This document shows positions 1 through 8,321 of a stretch of DNA of 64,000 nucleotides, piece after piece. The stretch lies in NCBI RefSeq assembly GCF_030866825.1, contig NZ_CP133020.1, positions 3,224,001-3,288,000 of the forward strand. Reading direction: 5' to 3'. The position numbers and the translations under genes were made by a program. The stretch is from Rathayibacter sp. SW19 (GTDB taxonomy: Bacteria > Actinomycetota > Actinomycetes > Actinomycetales > Microbacteriaceae). The first letter of the stretch is position 1; each line of letters starts with the position of its first letter. The notes beneath the pieces were generated by a model, which worked only from the letters and a program-made list of their open reading frames with translations, did not search any database and was not told the origin of the DNA.

Positions 1-781
1 ATGGCCACGCCCGCAACTGCAGGTCGTCCGGCCAGAAGAAGAACGAGCTGTCCGGCGACACCTGGCTCGCGTGTGAGCGCAGCGCTGCGTCGCGGGCCGG
101 AAAGAAGTCACCGCTCGGTACCTTCGTCGTCGCCAGGTCCGGGCTGTCGTCCGCCCAGCGACGCATCTTCGTGAACTCCTCCAAAAGCGGAGACTCAGGG
201 TCCGTTTCCTTCAAGAGGTTGTAGACGCTGCGCATCCGCTGTGCGTTGAAAATGCGGTCATAGTAGAGCTTGGAGACCTGCCACGGCTCTCCATCGCCGG
301 GGTAGCGCGCGGGATCTGCTGCGGCCCGGTATGCCTCGAGCGACACCTCGTGGCAACGGATGTGGTCTGGGTGCGGATATCCGCCGTTCTCGTCGTAGGT
401 CACGAGTACCTGGGGTTTGAACTCGCGGATCAATCGCACAAGCGGCTCGGCGGAGATCTCAAGGGGGATGTCCGCGAACGAGTTCGGCGGAACCGTGCCG
501 TCTTCCCTGGCCATGCCGGAGTCTTGAAAGCCGAGCCAGCGGTGATCGACACCCATGACAGCCTGCGCCGCCGCCATCTCGAGCCGACGAAGTCCGGGCA
601 GATCCCGCTCGGCCATGGCACGATTCTCAAGGCCATCGTTGAGCACGTCGCCCCGTTCGCCGCCCGTGCAACTCACGATCTGCACCTGAACGCCGCGGTG
701 TGCGTAGTACGCATACGTGGCGGCTCCCTTGCTCGACTCGTCGTCGGGGTGCGCATGCACCGCCATCAGTCGCTGTGTCAC
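1..781 (-). CDS. mca: Mycothiol S-conjugate amidase Mca (3' end outside window)
   Basis: Zinc amidase that cleaves mycothiol S-conjugates, releasing a mercapturate for export and a glucosaminyl-inositol for mycothiol recycling; cytosolic. The reverse strand reads on without a stop to base 1, so about 260 residues are present and the C-terminus is missing. Near the N-terminus is AVHAHPDDESSKGAAT, the LmbE-fold zinc motif (AHPDD) followed by the segment typical of Mca. A later HPDHIRCH segment is also typical. I chose GTG 781 (reads MTQRLMAVHAHPDDE) because no start codon lies further upstream in this frame. It is divergent from the DUF4307 gene, the order also seen in mycobacteria. The frame stays open upstream of the start through a 15-bp repeat array, which may be a disabled N-terminal extension. 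Confidence 0.92.
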   Translation of the reverse strand, partial: MTQRLMAVHAHPDDESSKGAATYAYYAHRGVQVQIVSCTGGERGDVLNDGLENRAMAERDLPGLRRLEMAAAQAVMGVDHRWLGFQDSGMAREDGTVPPNSFADIPLEISAEPLVRLIREFKPQVLVTYDENGGYPHPDHIRCHEVSLEAYRAAADPARYPGDGEPWQVSKLYYDRIFNAQRMRSVYNLLKETDPESPLLEEFTKMRRWADDSPDLATTKVPSGDFFPARDAALRSHASQVSPDSSFFFWPDDLQLRAWP

Positions 782-800
782 CGCTTGGTCACCGTTTCTG

Positions 801-875
801 TTCGGGGTCTCGTTGTTCGGGGTTTCGCTGTTCGGGGTTTCGCTGTTTGGAGGTTCATCGTTCGAGGGTTCATCG
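801..875. repeat. 15-bp tandem repeat, five units, upstream of mca
   Basis: Units of TTCGGGGTTTCGCTG and variants start at 801, 816, 831, 846 and 861. On the minus strand they are in frame with mca and would encode a PN(S/D/N)E(T/P) pentapeptide repeat, but no start codon lies in that frame. Confidence 0.8.
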
Positions 876-980
876 TTCGGGCTCTTCGGTCACGAATCTC
901 GTCGTAATCTAGTACTCAAGACTATCGGTCGCCTCCATGCTCACGACCATCGGGAGCCGGCCGCGATTGGAGAAATCTCT

Positions 981-1400
981 GTGGCCCAACTGGCGGATGC
1001 CGAGGACCGGCTCGACACGCGCTACGGACGCACGCCGCACAATCCGCGTCGCGTCTGGTGGCTCGCCGGAGCGCTGTTCGCGTGCGCCGCCGCGGTCATC
1101 GCGTGGTATGTCTGGGCCGGCCCCGGCAGTGCACCCGCCGCCACCAGCAGCGTCACGGCGGAGGTGTCAGGCAGCAACATCACAGACGCTCATCATGCTG
1201 AGATCTCATTCACGGTCACCGGGCCTGCGAATCACGCGATCGCGTGCGCCATCGACGCGCAGACAGAAGATTTCACGATCGTCGGCTGGAAGATCGTCGA
1301 GATCCCCGCGTCTGCCGAGCGCACACGCACGTTCACGCACACGCTGCTCACCACGCAACAGTCCCAGGCGGGGTTTGTCGATTCCTGTTGGCTGACCTAA
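981..1400 (+). CDS. DUF4307 membrane-anchored protein
   Basis: A 139-residue protein of unknown function. Residues 1-23 are polar and include DAEDRLDTRYGRT, the conserved opening of DUF4307. One transmembrane helix follows (about residues 24-47, WWLAGALFACAAAVIAWYVW), and the rest is an extracytoplasmic beta-rich domain. The GTG start is set by GGAGA at 969-973, seven bases upstream. Longer upstream frames run through the repeat array and the mca 5' end and are rejected. The family usually sits between mca and greA in actinobacteria, as here, which supports the call but does not give a function. Confidence 0.85.
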   Translation: MAQLADAEDRLDTRYGRTPHNPRRVWWLAGALFACAAAVIAWYVWAGPGSAPAATSSVTAEVSGSNITDAHHAEISFTVTGPANHAIACAIDAQTEDFTIVGWKIVEIPASAERTRTFTHTLLTTQQSQAGFVDSCWLT

Positions 1401-1412
1401 GCTATTGCGATA

Positions 1413-1436
1413 CGCCCTGACGGATACGTCGGGGCG
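1413..1436 (+). terminator. Hairpin between the DUF4307 gene and greA
   Basis: CGCCCTGACG pairs with CGTCGGGGCG around a GATA loop (one G-T pair). It lies 12 bases after the DUF4307 stop. No T-tract follows, so it could be a weak terminator or part of the greA leader. Confidence 0.45.
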
Positions 1437-1481
1437 TCAATCGTAGGCCCGCCCATTCACGCATTTCTTCAGGAGTTCAGC

Positions 1482-1973
1482 ATGTCGCAGGACACTCAGG
1501 TCACCTTTTTGACGCAAGAGGCATACGACCGCCTCCGCGATGAGCTGGAGAGCCTCAGTACCGTCGGACGTGAGGAGATCGCGAAAAAGATCGAGGCGGC
1601 GCGCGAAGAGGGCGACCTCAAGGAGAACGGCGGCTACCACGCTGCGAAAGACCAGCAGGGAGTTCAGGAAGCGCGCATCGTGCAACTGACACAGTTGCTG
1701 CGCACCGCCAAGGTCGGCTCGGCGCCGGAGAGCCGCGGCATCGTCGAACCCGGCACGGTCGTGACCGCCACGATTGCCGGCGACAGCACTCGGTTCCTCA
1801 TCGGCAGTCGTGAGATCGCCGGCGGCCGGGATCTTCCTGTCTACAGCGAGCAAAGCCCCTTGGGCTCCGCAATCCTCGGGCTCAAGGTTGGAGCCACGAC
1901 CAGCTACACAGCGCCGAACGGGCGTGAAATCACCGCTGTCGTCACCAACGTCGAGACCTGGACCGGCCAGTAG
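1482..1973 (+). CDS. greA: Transcription elongation factor GreA
   Basis: Binds the RNA polymerase secondary channel and stimulates cleavage of backtracked RNA. The 163-residue length is normal. Residues 1-80 form the coiled-coil finger (LTQEAYDRLRDELESL, then REEGDLKENGGYHAAKDQQG with the acidic tip residues), and the rest is the FKBP-like C-terminal domain ending in a VVTNVETW strand. ATG 1482 has AGGAG six bases upstream. It lies downstream of DUF4307 and converges on ilvA with a 24-bp gap. Regulation is not visible beyond the hairpin at 1413-1436. Confidence 0.95.
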   Translation: MSQDTQVTFLTQEAYDRLRDELESLSTVGREEIAKKIEAAREEGDLKENGGYHAAKDQQGVQEARIVQLTQLLRTAKVGSAPESRGIVEPGTVVTATIAGDSTRFLIGSREIAGGRDLPVYSEQSPLGSAILGLKVGATTSYTAPNGREITAVVTNVETWTGQ

Positions 1974-1997
1974 CCGGAAGTCACCACAAACCGGGCA

Positions 1998-3257
1998 TCA
2001 GTCCTGTTCGACTATCGGGTCGTAGCCGGCGTCGCGTAGCCGGCGCACAACTTCATCGCGATGCTCGGATCCCCGGGTCTCAACACTCAGTTCGAGGGCG
2101 ACCTCGCTGATCTGCAGGCCGTGGCCATGACGAGTGTGCAGCACCTCGATCACGTTGGCGCCGGCCTGTGCAACGAGCTCAGACGTGCGCGCCAGCTGAC
2201 CGGGTAAGTCTGGAAGCATGATACGCAGTGTCAGGTAGCGGTCGGACGCCGCCAGACCGTGGCTGATGATCCGTTGCATGAGCAACGGGTCGATGTTGCC
2301 GCCGGACAGAATGGCGACAGTCGGTCCTTCTGCATGCACCTTGCCTGCGAGGATCGCTGCAACACCGACAGCGCCAGCCGGTTCGACAACGAGCTTGGCG
2401 CGTTCCAGAAGAACAAGCAGGGCGCGAGCCGTGTCATCGTCGGAGACGGTGACGATTTCGTCAACCAGCTCACGCACGATCGCCAGGTTGAGTTCACCGG
2501 GCCTACCGACGGCGATGCCATCTGCAATGGTGGCCCCGATGCGGACGTCGGTCGCTGTACCTGCTGCGAGTGAAGCCGGGTAAGCGGCCGCGTTCTCCGC
2601 CTGCACGCCGATGACCTTGATGGTCCTGCCGGCAGCTGCAGCCCGCTGCTTGACCGCGCTCGCGACGCCGGCGATGAGGCCCCCGCCACCGACAGGAACA
2701 ATGACCGCGCCAAGTTCAGGGAGCTGGTCAAAGATGTCCAAGCCGAGCGTTGCCTGCCCGGCAATGACATCCGGGTGGTCGAACGGAGGAATCAGGACAG
2801 CGCCGGTTTCGGCAGCGAATTCGGCGGCGGCATTGAGCGGCTCTGTGACGCTGCTGCCGCGTAGCACGACATCGGCGCCGTAGTTGCGGGTCGCCTGAAG
2901 TTTCGGAAGCGCGACACCGAGCGGCATGAAGATCGTGGCCTTGATGCCGAGTTCGCGCGCCGCGAACGCAACCCCTTGGGCGTGGTTGCCTGCAGACGCC
3001 GCGACGACGCCGCGACGACGCTCTTCCTCCGTGAGCTTGGCCATCCGGTTGTACGCTCCGCGGATCTTGAATGACCCGGTGCGCTGCAAGTTCTCACACT
3101 TGAGGTAGACCGGAACACCGAGCAACTCAGCCAAATAGCGTGAGCTTTCCAAAGGTGTCGGTTCCGCCACCTTCGAGACGATCTCTCGAGCAGTTTCGAT
3201 CTCGGCCAGACTCGGTCCGCTGAACTGGCTGGTGGGTGTTTTCGTCGAGACCGGCAT
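1998..3257 (-). CDS. ilvA: Threonine ammonia-lyase (threonine dehydratase)
   Basis: PLP enzyme that deaminates L-threonine to 2-oxobutanoate, the entry to isoleucine synthesis. Of 419 residues, the catalytic domain comes first: the PLP lysine is in GSFKIRGAYN (Lys64), SAGNHAQGVA follows, and the glycine loop VPVGGGGLIAG lies near residue 187. The C-terminal 80 residues form a single ACT-like domain (LRIMLPDLPGQLARTSELV). That matches the short, catabolic-type or actinobacterial form rather than the two-ACT E. coli IlvA. ATG 3257 is supported by a TAGACT hexamer six bases upstream, suggesting a leaderless mRNA. Confidence 0.93.
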   Translation of the reverse strand: MPVSTKTPTSQFSGPSLAEIETAREIVSKVAEPTPLESSRYLAELLGVPVYLKCENLQRTGSFKIRGAYNRMAKLTEEERRRGVVAASAGNHAQGVAFAARELGIKATIFMPLGVALPKLQATRNYGADVVLRGSSVTEPLNAAAEFAAETGAVLIPPFDHPDVIAGQATLGLDIFDQLPELGAVIVPVGGGGLIAGVASAVKQRAAAAGRTIKVIGVQAENAAAYPASLAAGTATDVRIGATIADGIAVGRPGELNLAIVRELVDEIVTVSDDDTARALLVLLERAKLVVEPAGAVGVAAILAGKVHAEGPTVAILSGGNIDPLLMQRIISHGLAASDRYLTLRIMLPDLPGQLARTSELVAQAGANVIEVLHTRHGHGLQISEVALELSVETRGSEHRDEVVRRLRDAGYDPIVEQD

Positions 3258-3263
3258 TGATTC

Positions 3264-3269
3264 AGTCTA
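3264..3269 (-). promoter_or_regulatory. Putative leaderless -10 of ilvA
   Basis: TAGACT on the minus strand, six bases before the ilvA ATG. No convincing -35. A duplicated ACGGCATACGCT lies just upstream (about 3291-3317). Confidence 0.4.
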
Positions 3270-3322
3270 TGGGCGCGAACATGCTTGGTACGGCATACGC
3301 TCGACGGCATACGCTGTGGGCA

Positions 3323-4558
3323 TCACCGGCGACGACCGCGCCGTCGGACGGGCACCGTCTGCCAGAGAAGATAACGTTCGGAGTTGGAGGGCGGTGCCGA
3401 CGTCATGCGCCATGCGCCGCTCGAAACGTGCTGCACCATCACGTTGAGCACGGCAGCCAGCGGCACGGCGAACAGCGCGCCGGGGATGCCGGCGAGCAGC
3501 GATCCGGCCGCCACGACGAGCACGACCGCCAGCGGGTGCACCTTCACGGCCGTCCCCATGATCAGCGGTTGGAGCACGTGCCCTTCAAGCTGTTGCACGG
3601 CCAGAACGACCGCCAGCATGATGATCGCCGCGACCCAGCCGTTGTATACGAGGGCGACGACGACGGCCAGCGCGCCGGTGATCACGGCGCCGACGATCGG
3701 GATGAACGAGCCGAGGAAGACAAGCACGGCGATCGGGACGACGAGTGGCAGACCGAGGAAGAACGCTCCCAGGCCGATGCCCACAGCATCGATCGATGCG
3801 ACGAGGATTTGCACCCGCACGAAGTTTCGCAGCGTGCCCCAGCCGGCCTTTCCCGCGCCGTCGGCCGCCGGTCGAGCCTTTTTCGGGAAGATGCGCACCA
3901 CCCACGACCAGATGCCTTTGCCGTCGATCAGCATGAACAGCGTGCTGAACAGTGTGAGGAAGATTCCGGCGAGCAGGTGCCCGAACGTCGAGCCGATGGA
4001 GACCGCCCCAGAGATCAGCAATTGGCTGTCTTGCTGCAGCGCGGCCCAGGCCTGCGCGAGATAACCGTTCAGTTGGGCATCCGTGAAGCTCAGCGGAGGC
4101 CTGGCGAGCCAATCCCTGAAGTTGTCATACGCCGCAAGGCTCTGCCTCTGCAGTGCAGGGAGTTCGCCTCGAATCTGAACGACGACGACGAATACCAGAG
4201 CCCCGACAATGACGATCATCCCGACCATGGCAATCAGGATCGCCGACCAGCGCGGCCAGCGGTGCCTGGTCAGAAAATCGACGACCGGCACCAGCAGCGC
4301 AGACAGCAGAATCGCCACGAGCACGGGGATCACGATCAGCCGCAGCTGGATCACCAGGAAAATCAGCACAGCAATGACCGCGCCTATTGCGAGTAGTCGC
4401 CAGGACCACGCCCCTGCGATGCGGATGCCGCGGGGCAGCGACTCCTCGACGCTCGGTAAGTCCTCCGGCTCTGTCTGCTTCCGCCCCAACCCGAATCGAT
4501 CGCGATTGCGTTGCGCTGGCGGCCGTGACCGACTACTGCTTCCCCCGCGATCCGTCAT
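3323..4558 (-). CDS. AI-2E family membrane permease
   Basis: A 411-residue polytopic membrane protein of the AI-2E/TqsA-YhhT family. Family members include autoinducer-2 exporters and Na+/H+ antiporters, so the substrate is not known. After a 45-residue basic, serine-rich cytoplasmic N-terminus there are paired hydrophobic helices, a soluble middle stretch (about residues 140-180), and the conserved C-terminal block FLGSFIPIVGAVITG followed by QQLEGHVLQPLIMG, which identifies the family. I place the start at ATG 4558 rather than GTG 4564 because TAGACT at 4565-4570 lies exactly six bases upstream, a leaderless arrangement, and no ribosome site serves the GTG. It is divergent from the glycosylase gene at 4602. 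Confidence 0.88.
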   Translation of the reverse strand: MTDRGGSSSRSRPPAQRNRDRFGLGRKQTEPEDLPSVEESLPRGIRIAGAWSWRLLAIGAVIAVLIFLVIQLRLIVIPVLVAILLSALLVPVVDFLTRHRWPRWSAILIAMVGMIVIVGALVFVVVVQIRGELPALQRQSLAAYDNFRDWLARPPLSFTDAQLNGYLAQAWAALQQDSQLLISGAVSIGSTFGHLLAGIFLTLFSTLFMLIDGKGIWSWVVRIFPKKARPAADGAGKAGWGTLRNFVRVQILVASIDAVGIGLGAFFLGLPLVVPIAVLVFLGSFIPIVGAVITGALAVVVALVYNGWVAAIIMLAVVLAVQQLEGHVLQPLIMGTAVKVHPLAVVLVVAAGSLLAGIPGALFAVPLAAVLNVMVQHVSSGAWRMTSAPPSNSERYLLWQTVPVRRRGRRR

Positions 4559-4601
4559 CCGCACAGTCTATGTCGGAGGTTCAGGGTAGTCTGCGAGATC
4601 T

Positions 4602-5816
4602 ATGAGGCACACGATCAGTCCCGAACTTGCACGGCGCGTTGCCCTGGTGGCACAAGGGTTCGGCGGCGAGCATCCGACCACGGTCGGATCACGGCAGTTG
4701 AACCTGCTCATCCAGCGGCTGGGCCTGCTTCAGCTGGACTCGGTCAACGTGTTCGAGCGCAGCCACTATCTGCCTGTGTTCGCCCGTCTCGGCGGCTACG
4801 ACAAAACACTCCTCGACCGGCTCACGTTCGCGGCGAAAGGCCGCTATGTCGAGTACTGGGCGCACGTAGCGGCGATCATCCCGCTTGAAACATGGCCTCT
4901 GCTGCGCTGGAAAATGGATTTCTACCGCCACGACGCGCTGAAGAACCCGGATTCGTGGGCGGCGAACAACGCATCTATGCTGCAGTGGCTGCGTGACGAG
5001 CTGGCCGCAAAAGGCCCTCTGGCCGCCAGCCAGATCGAACACGACGCCAACAAACGGCGCGGTCCGTGGTGGGGCTGGTCAGATGTCAAGGCCGGACTCG
5101 AAACACTTTTCGATTGGGGTGAGGTGACCACGGCGGGCCGAACGCGTTTCGAACGTCGTTACGCTCTTGCCGAGCAGGTGCTGCCCAATTCCGTACTCAA
5201 CGAACACGTCTCCAAGGCGGATGCGATCCGCGAGCTGATTCGACGCTCGGCGCGCGCGCACGGTATCGGCACGCTTGCCGACCTGGCCGACTACTATCGC
5301 CTCAAGAAGGCACCGGCACTCGCCGCTATCCGCGACCTCGAAGACGCCGGCGAGCTTGTCCCGGTCACCGTTCCGGGCTGGGATCATCGGGGAGCCCCGC
5401 TGCCGGTGTGGCTGTACCGCGACGCCCGCCTACCCAGGCGGGTGAGCGCATCCGCTCTGCTCTCCCCGTTCGATCCGATGGTCTGGGAGAGGGCACGAGC
5501 GTTGCGCATGTTCAATTTCCACTATCGAATCGAGATCTACACGCCGAAACCCAAGCGCGTCTACGGATATTACGTGTTGCCGGTGCTGTTGGATGACCGC
5601 ATCGTCGCCCGCGTCGATCTGAAGAACGACCGTCATGCCGGCGTCCTGCGCGTACAAGCCGCGTGGCAAGAACCTGGCGCGCCCACGGATGCCGCTCCAC
5701 GAATCGCGTCGCTGCTGCGCGACACCGCGAGTTGGCAGGGCCTGGACTCGATCACGGTTGCAGAACGCGGCAACCTGGCAACGGAGCTGACCGCCGAACT
5801 GCGACACTCCGCTTAG
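4602..5816 (+). CDS. YcaQ/AlkX-like winged-helix DNA glycosylase (HTH_42)
   Basis: A 404-residue member of the HTH_42 family (PF06224), which includes E. coli YcaQ/AlkX and Streptomyces AlkZ, DNA glycosylases that unhook interstrand crosslinks or remove alkylated bases. The catalytic position reads Q44-L45-D46 in LLQLDSVNV, the Q-x-D form found in the AlkX branch rather than the Q-x-Q form of AlkZ. Other family blocks are ERSHYLPVFARLG, EYWAHVAAIIP and LSPFDPMVWERAR...FNFHYRIEIYTP. It overlaps the 3' end of htpX by four bases, tail to tail. The family is sure; the damage substrate is inferred. Confidence 0.88.
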   Translation: MRHTISPELARRVALVAQGFGGEHPTTVGSRQLNLLIQRLGLLQLDSVNVFERSHYLPVFARLGGYDKTLLDRLTFAAKGRYVEYWAHVAAIIPLETWPLLRWKMDFYRHDALKNPDSWAANNASMLQWLRDELAAKGPLAASQIEHDANKRRGPWWGWSDVKAGLETLFDWGEVTTAGRTRFERRYALAEQVLPNSVLNEHVSKADAIRELIRRSARAHGIGTLADLADYYRLKKAPALAAIRDLEDAGELVPVTVPGWDHRGAPLPVWLYRDARLPRRVSASALLSPFDPMVWERARALRMFNFHYRIEIYTPKPKRVYGYYVLPVLLDDRIVARVDLKNDRHAGVLRVQAAWQEPGAPTDAAPRIASLLRDTASWQGLDSITVAERGNLATELTAELRHSA

Positions 5817-6715
5817 AAGCTGCTGCCCATCTTTTCCAGCCGCTCGATCCGGTCTGGGATCGGCGGGTGAGTACTGAACAAACGCCCCATCAGGCTGGGC
5901 CGCAGCGGGTTGGAAATCCACAGGTGCGACATCGACGAGTTCTGCCTCTGCATCGGCCTGCCGTATTCCGCCAGCTTCTGCAGCGCGCTCTCCAGCCCCT
6001 GCGGGTTGCGCGTCGTCATCGCACTCGTTGCGTCCGCCAGATATTCACGTTGACGCGAGATCGCCATCTGCACCAGCGAAGCGACCAGTGGCGCTACGAT
6101 CATGGCGACGAGACCGAACACCAGCACGATCGGATTGCCGCCTCCCCCGCCGCCGTTGTTGTTGTTGCCGCGTCCACCGAGACCACCGAAGAAGGCCATC
6201 CGCAGGAACATGTCTGCGATGAACCCGACGGCGACGGTCAACCCGAACACGATCATCGACACGCGGATGTCATAGTTGCGCACGTGGCCGAGCTCGTGCG
6301 CCATGACGCCTTCGAGTTCGGCGTTGTCCATCAGATCGAGCAAGCCGGTCGTTGCGGCGACCGATGCATGCTGCGGATCACGACCGGTTGCGAACGCGTT
6401 CGGCGCGGGGTCGTTGACGATGTAAACCCGGGGCATCGGCGTGCCGGTCGCGATCGACAGATTCTCCACCGTGTTCCACAGTCGCGGATTGTCCGTCTTC
6501 TGAATCTCAACCGCGCCGGACATCATCAATGCCTGACTGCCGGCGGCGAAGTACTGGAACACCGCGTATGCGGTCGCGATGACGAGCGTCAGAATCACGA
6601 TCGTCGGCGAGTTGTAGATCACGCTCGCCAGCCAGCCGAGCCCCCCGATGACCGCCAGAAAGAAGATCAAAATGAACACGGTGTTGCGCTTGTTGCGCGC
6701 AATTGCCCGATACAT
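5813..6715 (-). CDS. htpX: Membrane zinc metalloprotease HtpX
   Basis: Membrane-bound M48 endopeptidase that degrades misfolded membrane proteins. In 300 residues there are two N-terminal transmembrane helices (about 12-33 and 38-57), the zinc site HELGH (His140, Glu141, His144), a glycine/asparagine-rich loop near residue 180, two more helices, and the third ligand in SRQREYLADA. The C-terminus FSTHPPIPDRIERL is typical. It lies 17 bases downstream of lemA and is probably cotranscribed with it. HtpX-LemA pairing is common and suggests a shared envelope quality-control role. Confidence 0.94.
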   Translation of the reverse strand: MYRAIARNKRNTVFILIFFLAVIGGLGWLASVIYNSPTIVILTLVIATAYAVFQYFAAGSQALMMSGAVEIQKTDNPRLWNTVENLSIATGTPMPRVYIVNDPAPNAFATGRDPQHASVAATTGLLDLMDNAELEGVMAHELGHVRNYDIRVSMIVFGLTVAVGFIADMFLRMAFFGGLGGRGNNNNGGGGGGNPIVLVFGLVAMIVAPLVASLVQMAISRQREYLADATSAMTTRNPQGLESALQKLAEYGRPMQRQNSSMSHLWISNPLRPSLMGRLFSTHPPIPDRIERLEKMGSSF

Positions 6716-6732
6716 CGAAGCTCTTGAGTCTG

Positions 6733-7299
6733 CTAGAACTGCACGCGCGGCGGCTCTGCGATAGCGGCAATGTCTGCCACCTCGAAGAAGTCGCGGGCGG
6801 CGAAGCCAAGGCGCTTCGCAAAGATATTGTTCGGGAACACCTTGATCTTGGTGTTCAGCTCCCGCACGCCGCCGTTGTAGAACCGGCGCGACGCCTGAAT
6901 CTTGTCTTCGGTGTCGACCAGCTCAGCCTGCAATTGCAAGAAGTTCTGGCTCGCCTGCAACTGCGGGTATGCCTCAGCGACGGCGAAGATGCTCTTCAGA
7001 GCGCTCTGCATGTGGTTCTCGGCGACGGATGCGTCTGCCGGCCCCTGCGCAGACAGTGTCTCCGCCCGCGCCTTCGTCACGTCCTCGAACACGCCACGCT
7101 CGTGCGCCGCATAGCCCTTGACCGTTTCGATCAGGTTCGGGATCAGATCGGCGCGTCGCTTCAGCTGCACCGTGATGTCGCTCCAAGCCTCATCCACGCG
7201 CACATTCAACGTGACCAGTGAGTTGTAGGTGGCCCACAGGTAAATGCCGATGATCAGAAGGATCACGACAATGATGATGACGGGGATAAGCCAATCCAT
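6733..7299 (-). CDS. lemA: LemA family protein
   Basis: A 188-residue membrane protein of unknown biochemical role. It has one N-terminal transmembrane helix (residues 3-24) and then the LemA helical domain with the hallmark YNSLVTLNVRVDEAWSDI, QLKRRADLIPNLIETVKGY and FPNNIFAKRLGF. ATG 7299 has AAGGAG nine bases upstream. It is the first gene of a lemA-htpX unit. The upstream region to 7532 holds a 13-bp tandem array and the start of the divergent ABC gene. Confidence 0.92.
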   Translation of the reverse strand: MDWLIPVIIIVVILLIIGIYLWATYNSLVTLNVRVDEAWSDITVQLKRRADLIPNLIETVKGYAAHERGVFEDVTKARAETLSAQGPADASVAENHMQSALKSIFAVAEAYPQLQASQNFLQLQAELVDTEDKIQASRRFYNGGVRELNTKIKVFPNNIFAKRLGFAARDFFEVADIAAIAEPPRVQF

Positions 7300-7407
7300 G
7301 GCGGCATACTCCTTGACTAGTGCCTGCGACTACAGAACACCCGTTCATCCTACCCAGCGCAATGATCACTCCCACGGGCTTCTCACCACACTCAAAGCAA
7401 CCATTGG

Positions 7408-7498
7408 GTGGATGCCGAGCGTGGATGCCGAGCGTGGATGCCGAGCGTGGATGCCGAGCGTGGATGCCGAGCAACGATTCCGAGCAACGATTCCGAAC
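7408..7498. repeat. 13-bp tandem array, seven units
   Basis: Five identical GTGGATGCCGAGC units (7408-7472) are followed by two diverged units beginning AACGATTCCGA (7473-7498). The array lies between the divergent lemA and ABC-transporter genes. It has no spacers, so it is not a CRISPR. Confidence 0.92.
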
Positions 7499-7532
7499 CC
7501 GACGGCGGTCGCGCGCCAGTAGGCTCGGATTC

Positions 7533-8321
7533 GTGGATGCATCCGCTCACCGCCACCATGCTGCGCACGTCGCGATGACGCCGCACGTGCCACCCGGTCA
7601 CGCCGCGATCACAGTGCTCGACCTGCACGTGCGCCGCGGACGACACAGCGTGTTGCACGGGCTGAATCTCAGCGTGCCGAGCGGCCTGGTCGTCGGTTTA
7701 CTCGGCCCGAGCGGCTGCGGAAAGACGACGCTTCTGCGTTGCATCGTCGGTGTTCAAAACGTCGCATCCGGCCAGGTGACGGTCCTGGGTTCTTCGGCAG
7801 GCTCGGCAGCGCTTCGCCGCAGGGTCGGCTACGTCACCCAAGCGGCCAGCGTGTACGACGACCTCACGATCCGGGAGAATCTCGCCTACTTTCGGCGGAT
7901 CGTCGGCGCCCCCGCATCCGACGTCGACCGAGTGCTCGAAGAGACGGACCTGCGCGAGGACGCAAAGTCGCTCGTCGGCAACCTCTCCGGCGGGCAACGC
8001 AGTCGCGCGTCCCTCGCTGTGGCACTGCTCGGCACCCCAGAGCTGCTCATCCTCGACGAACCCACGGTCGGCCTCGACCCGGTTCTGCGCGTGGAGTTGT
8101 GGGGACTCTTCCACCGGCTCGCAGCGACCGGCACCAGCCTGCTCGTCTCCAGTCACGTCATGGATGAGGCAACCCGGTGCGATCGTCTGCTCCTCATGCG
8201 TCGTGGTGACATCTTGGCGGACGATACGCCGGACGGTCTGCTGGCGGCAACGGGGGCAGCCGACGCGGAAGGCGCCTTTCTCGCACTGATCACACGCGGC
8301 AGCGCGGAGACGAGTCGATGA
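7533..8321 (+). CDS. ABC transporter ATP-binding protein (ABC-2 exporter)
   Basis: A 262-residue ATPase subunit that powers the adjacent permease. It has Walker A GPSGCGKTTLL, the signature LSGGQRSRASLA, Walker B LLILDEPTVGLDP and the switch region SSHVMDEA. The CcmA/DrrA-type order and the single-domain size point to an ABC-2 exporter of a drug, lipid or polysaccharide. GTG 7533 is chosen because TAGGCT at 7520-7525 lies seven bases upstream, fitting a leaderless start. ATG 7575 is the alternative and would remove 14 residues. Its stop overlaps the permease start (ATGA), so the two are translationally coupled. The substrate cannot be read from the sequence. Confidence 0.88.
   Translation: MDASAHRHHAAHVAMTPHVPPGHAAITVLDLHVRRGRHSVLHGLNLSVPSGLVVGLLGPSGCGKTTLLRCIVGVQNVASGQVTVLGSSAGSAALRRRVGYVTQAASVYDDLTIRENLAYFRRIVGAPASDVDRVLEETDLREDAKSLVGNLSGGQRSRASLAVALLGTPELLILDEPTVGLDPVLRVELWGLFHRLAATGTSLLVSSHVMDEATRCDRLLLMRRGDILADDTPDGLLAATGAADAEGAFLALITRGSAETSR

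Noticed and set aside
3236..4396. Long plus-strand open frame opposite the AI-2E permease
   Set aside because: Composition is His/Gln/Arg/Asp-rich and repetitive, with no domain; the permease on the other strand is a clear family member.
7408..7498. CRISPR array
   Set aside because: Units are 13 bp, directly abutting and without spacers; no cas genes are present.
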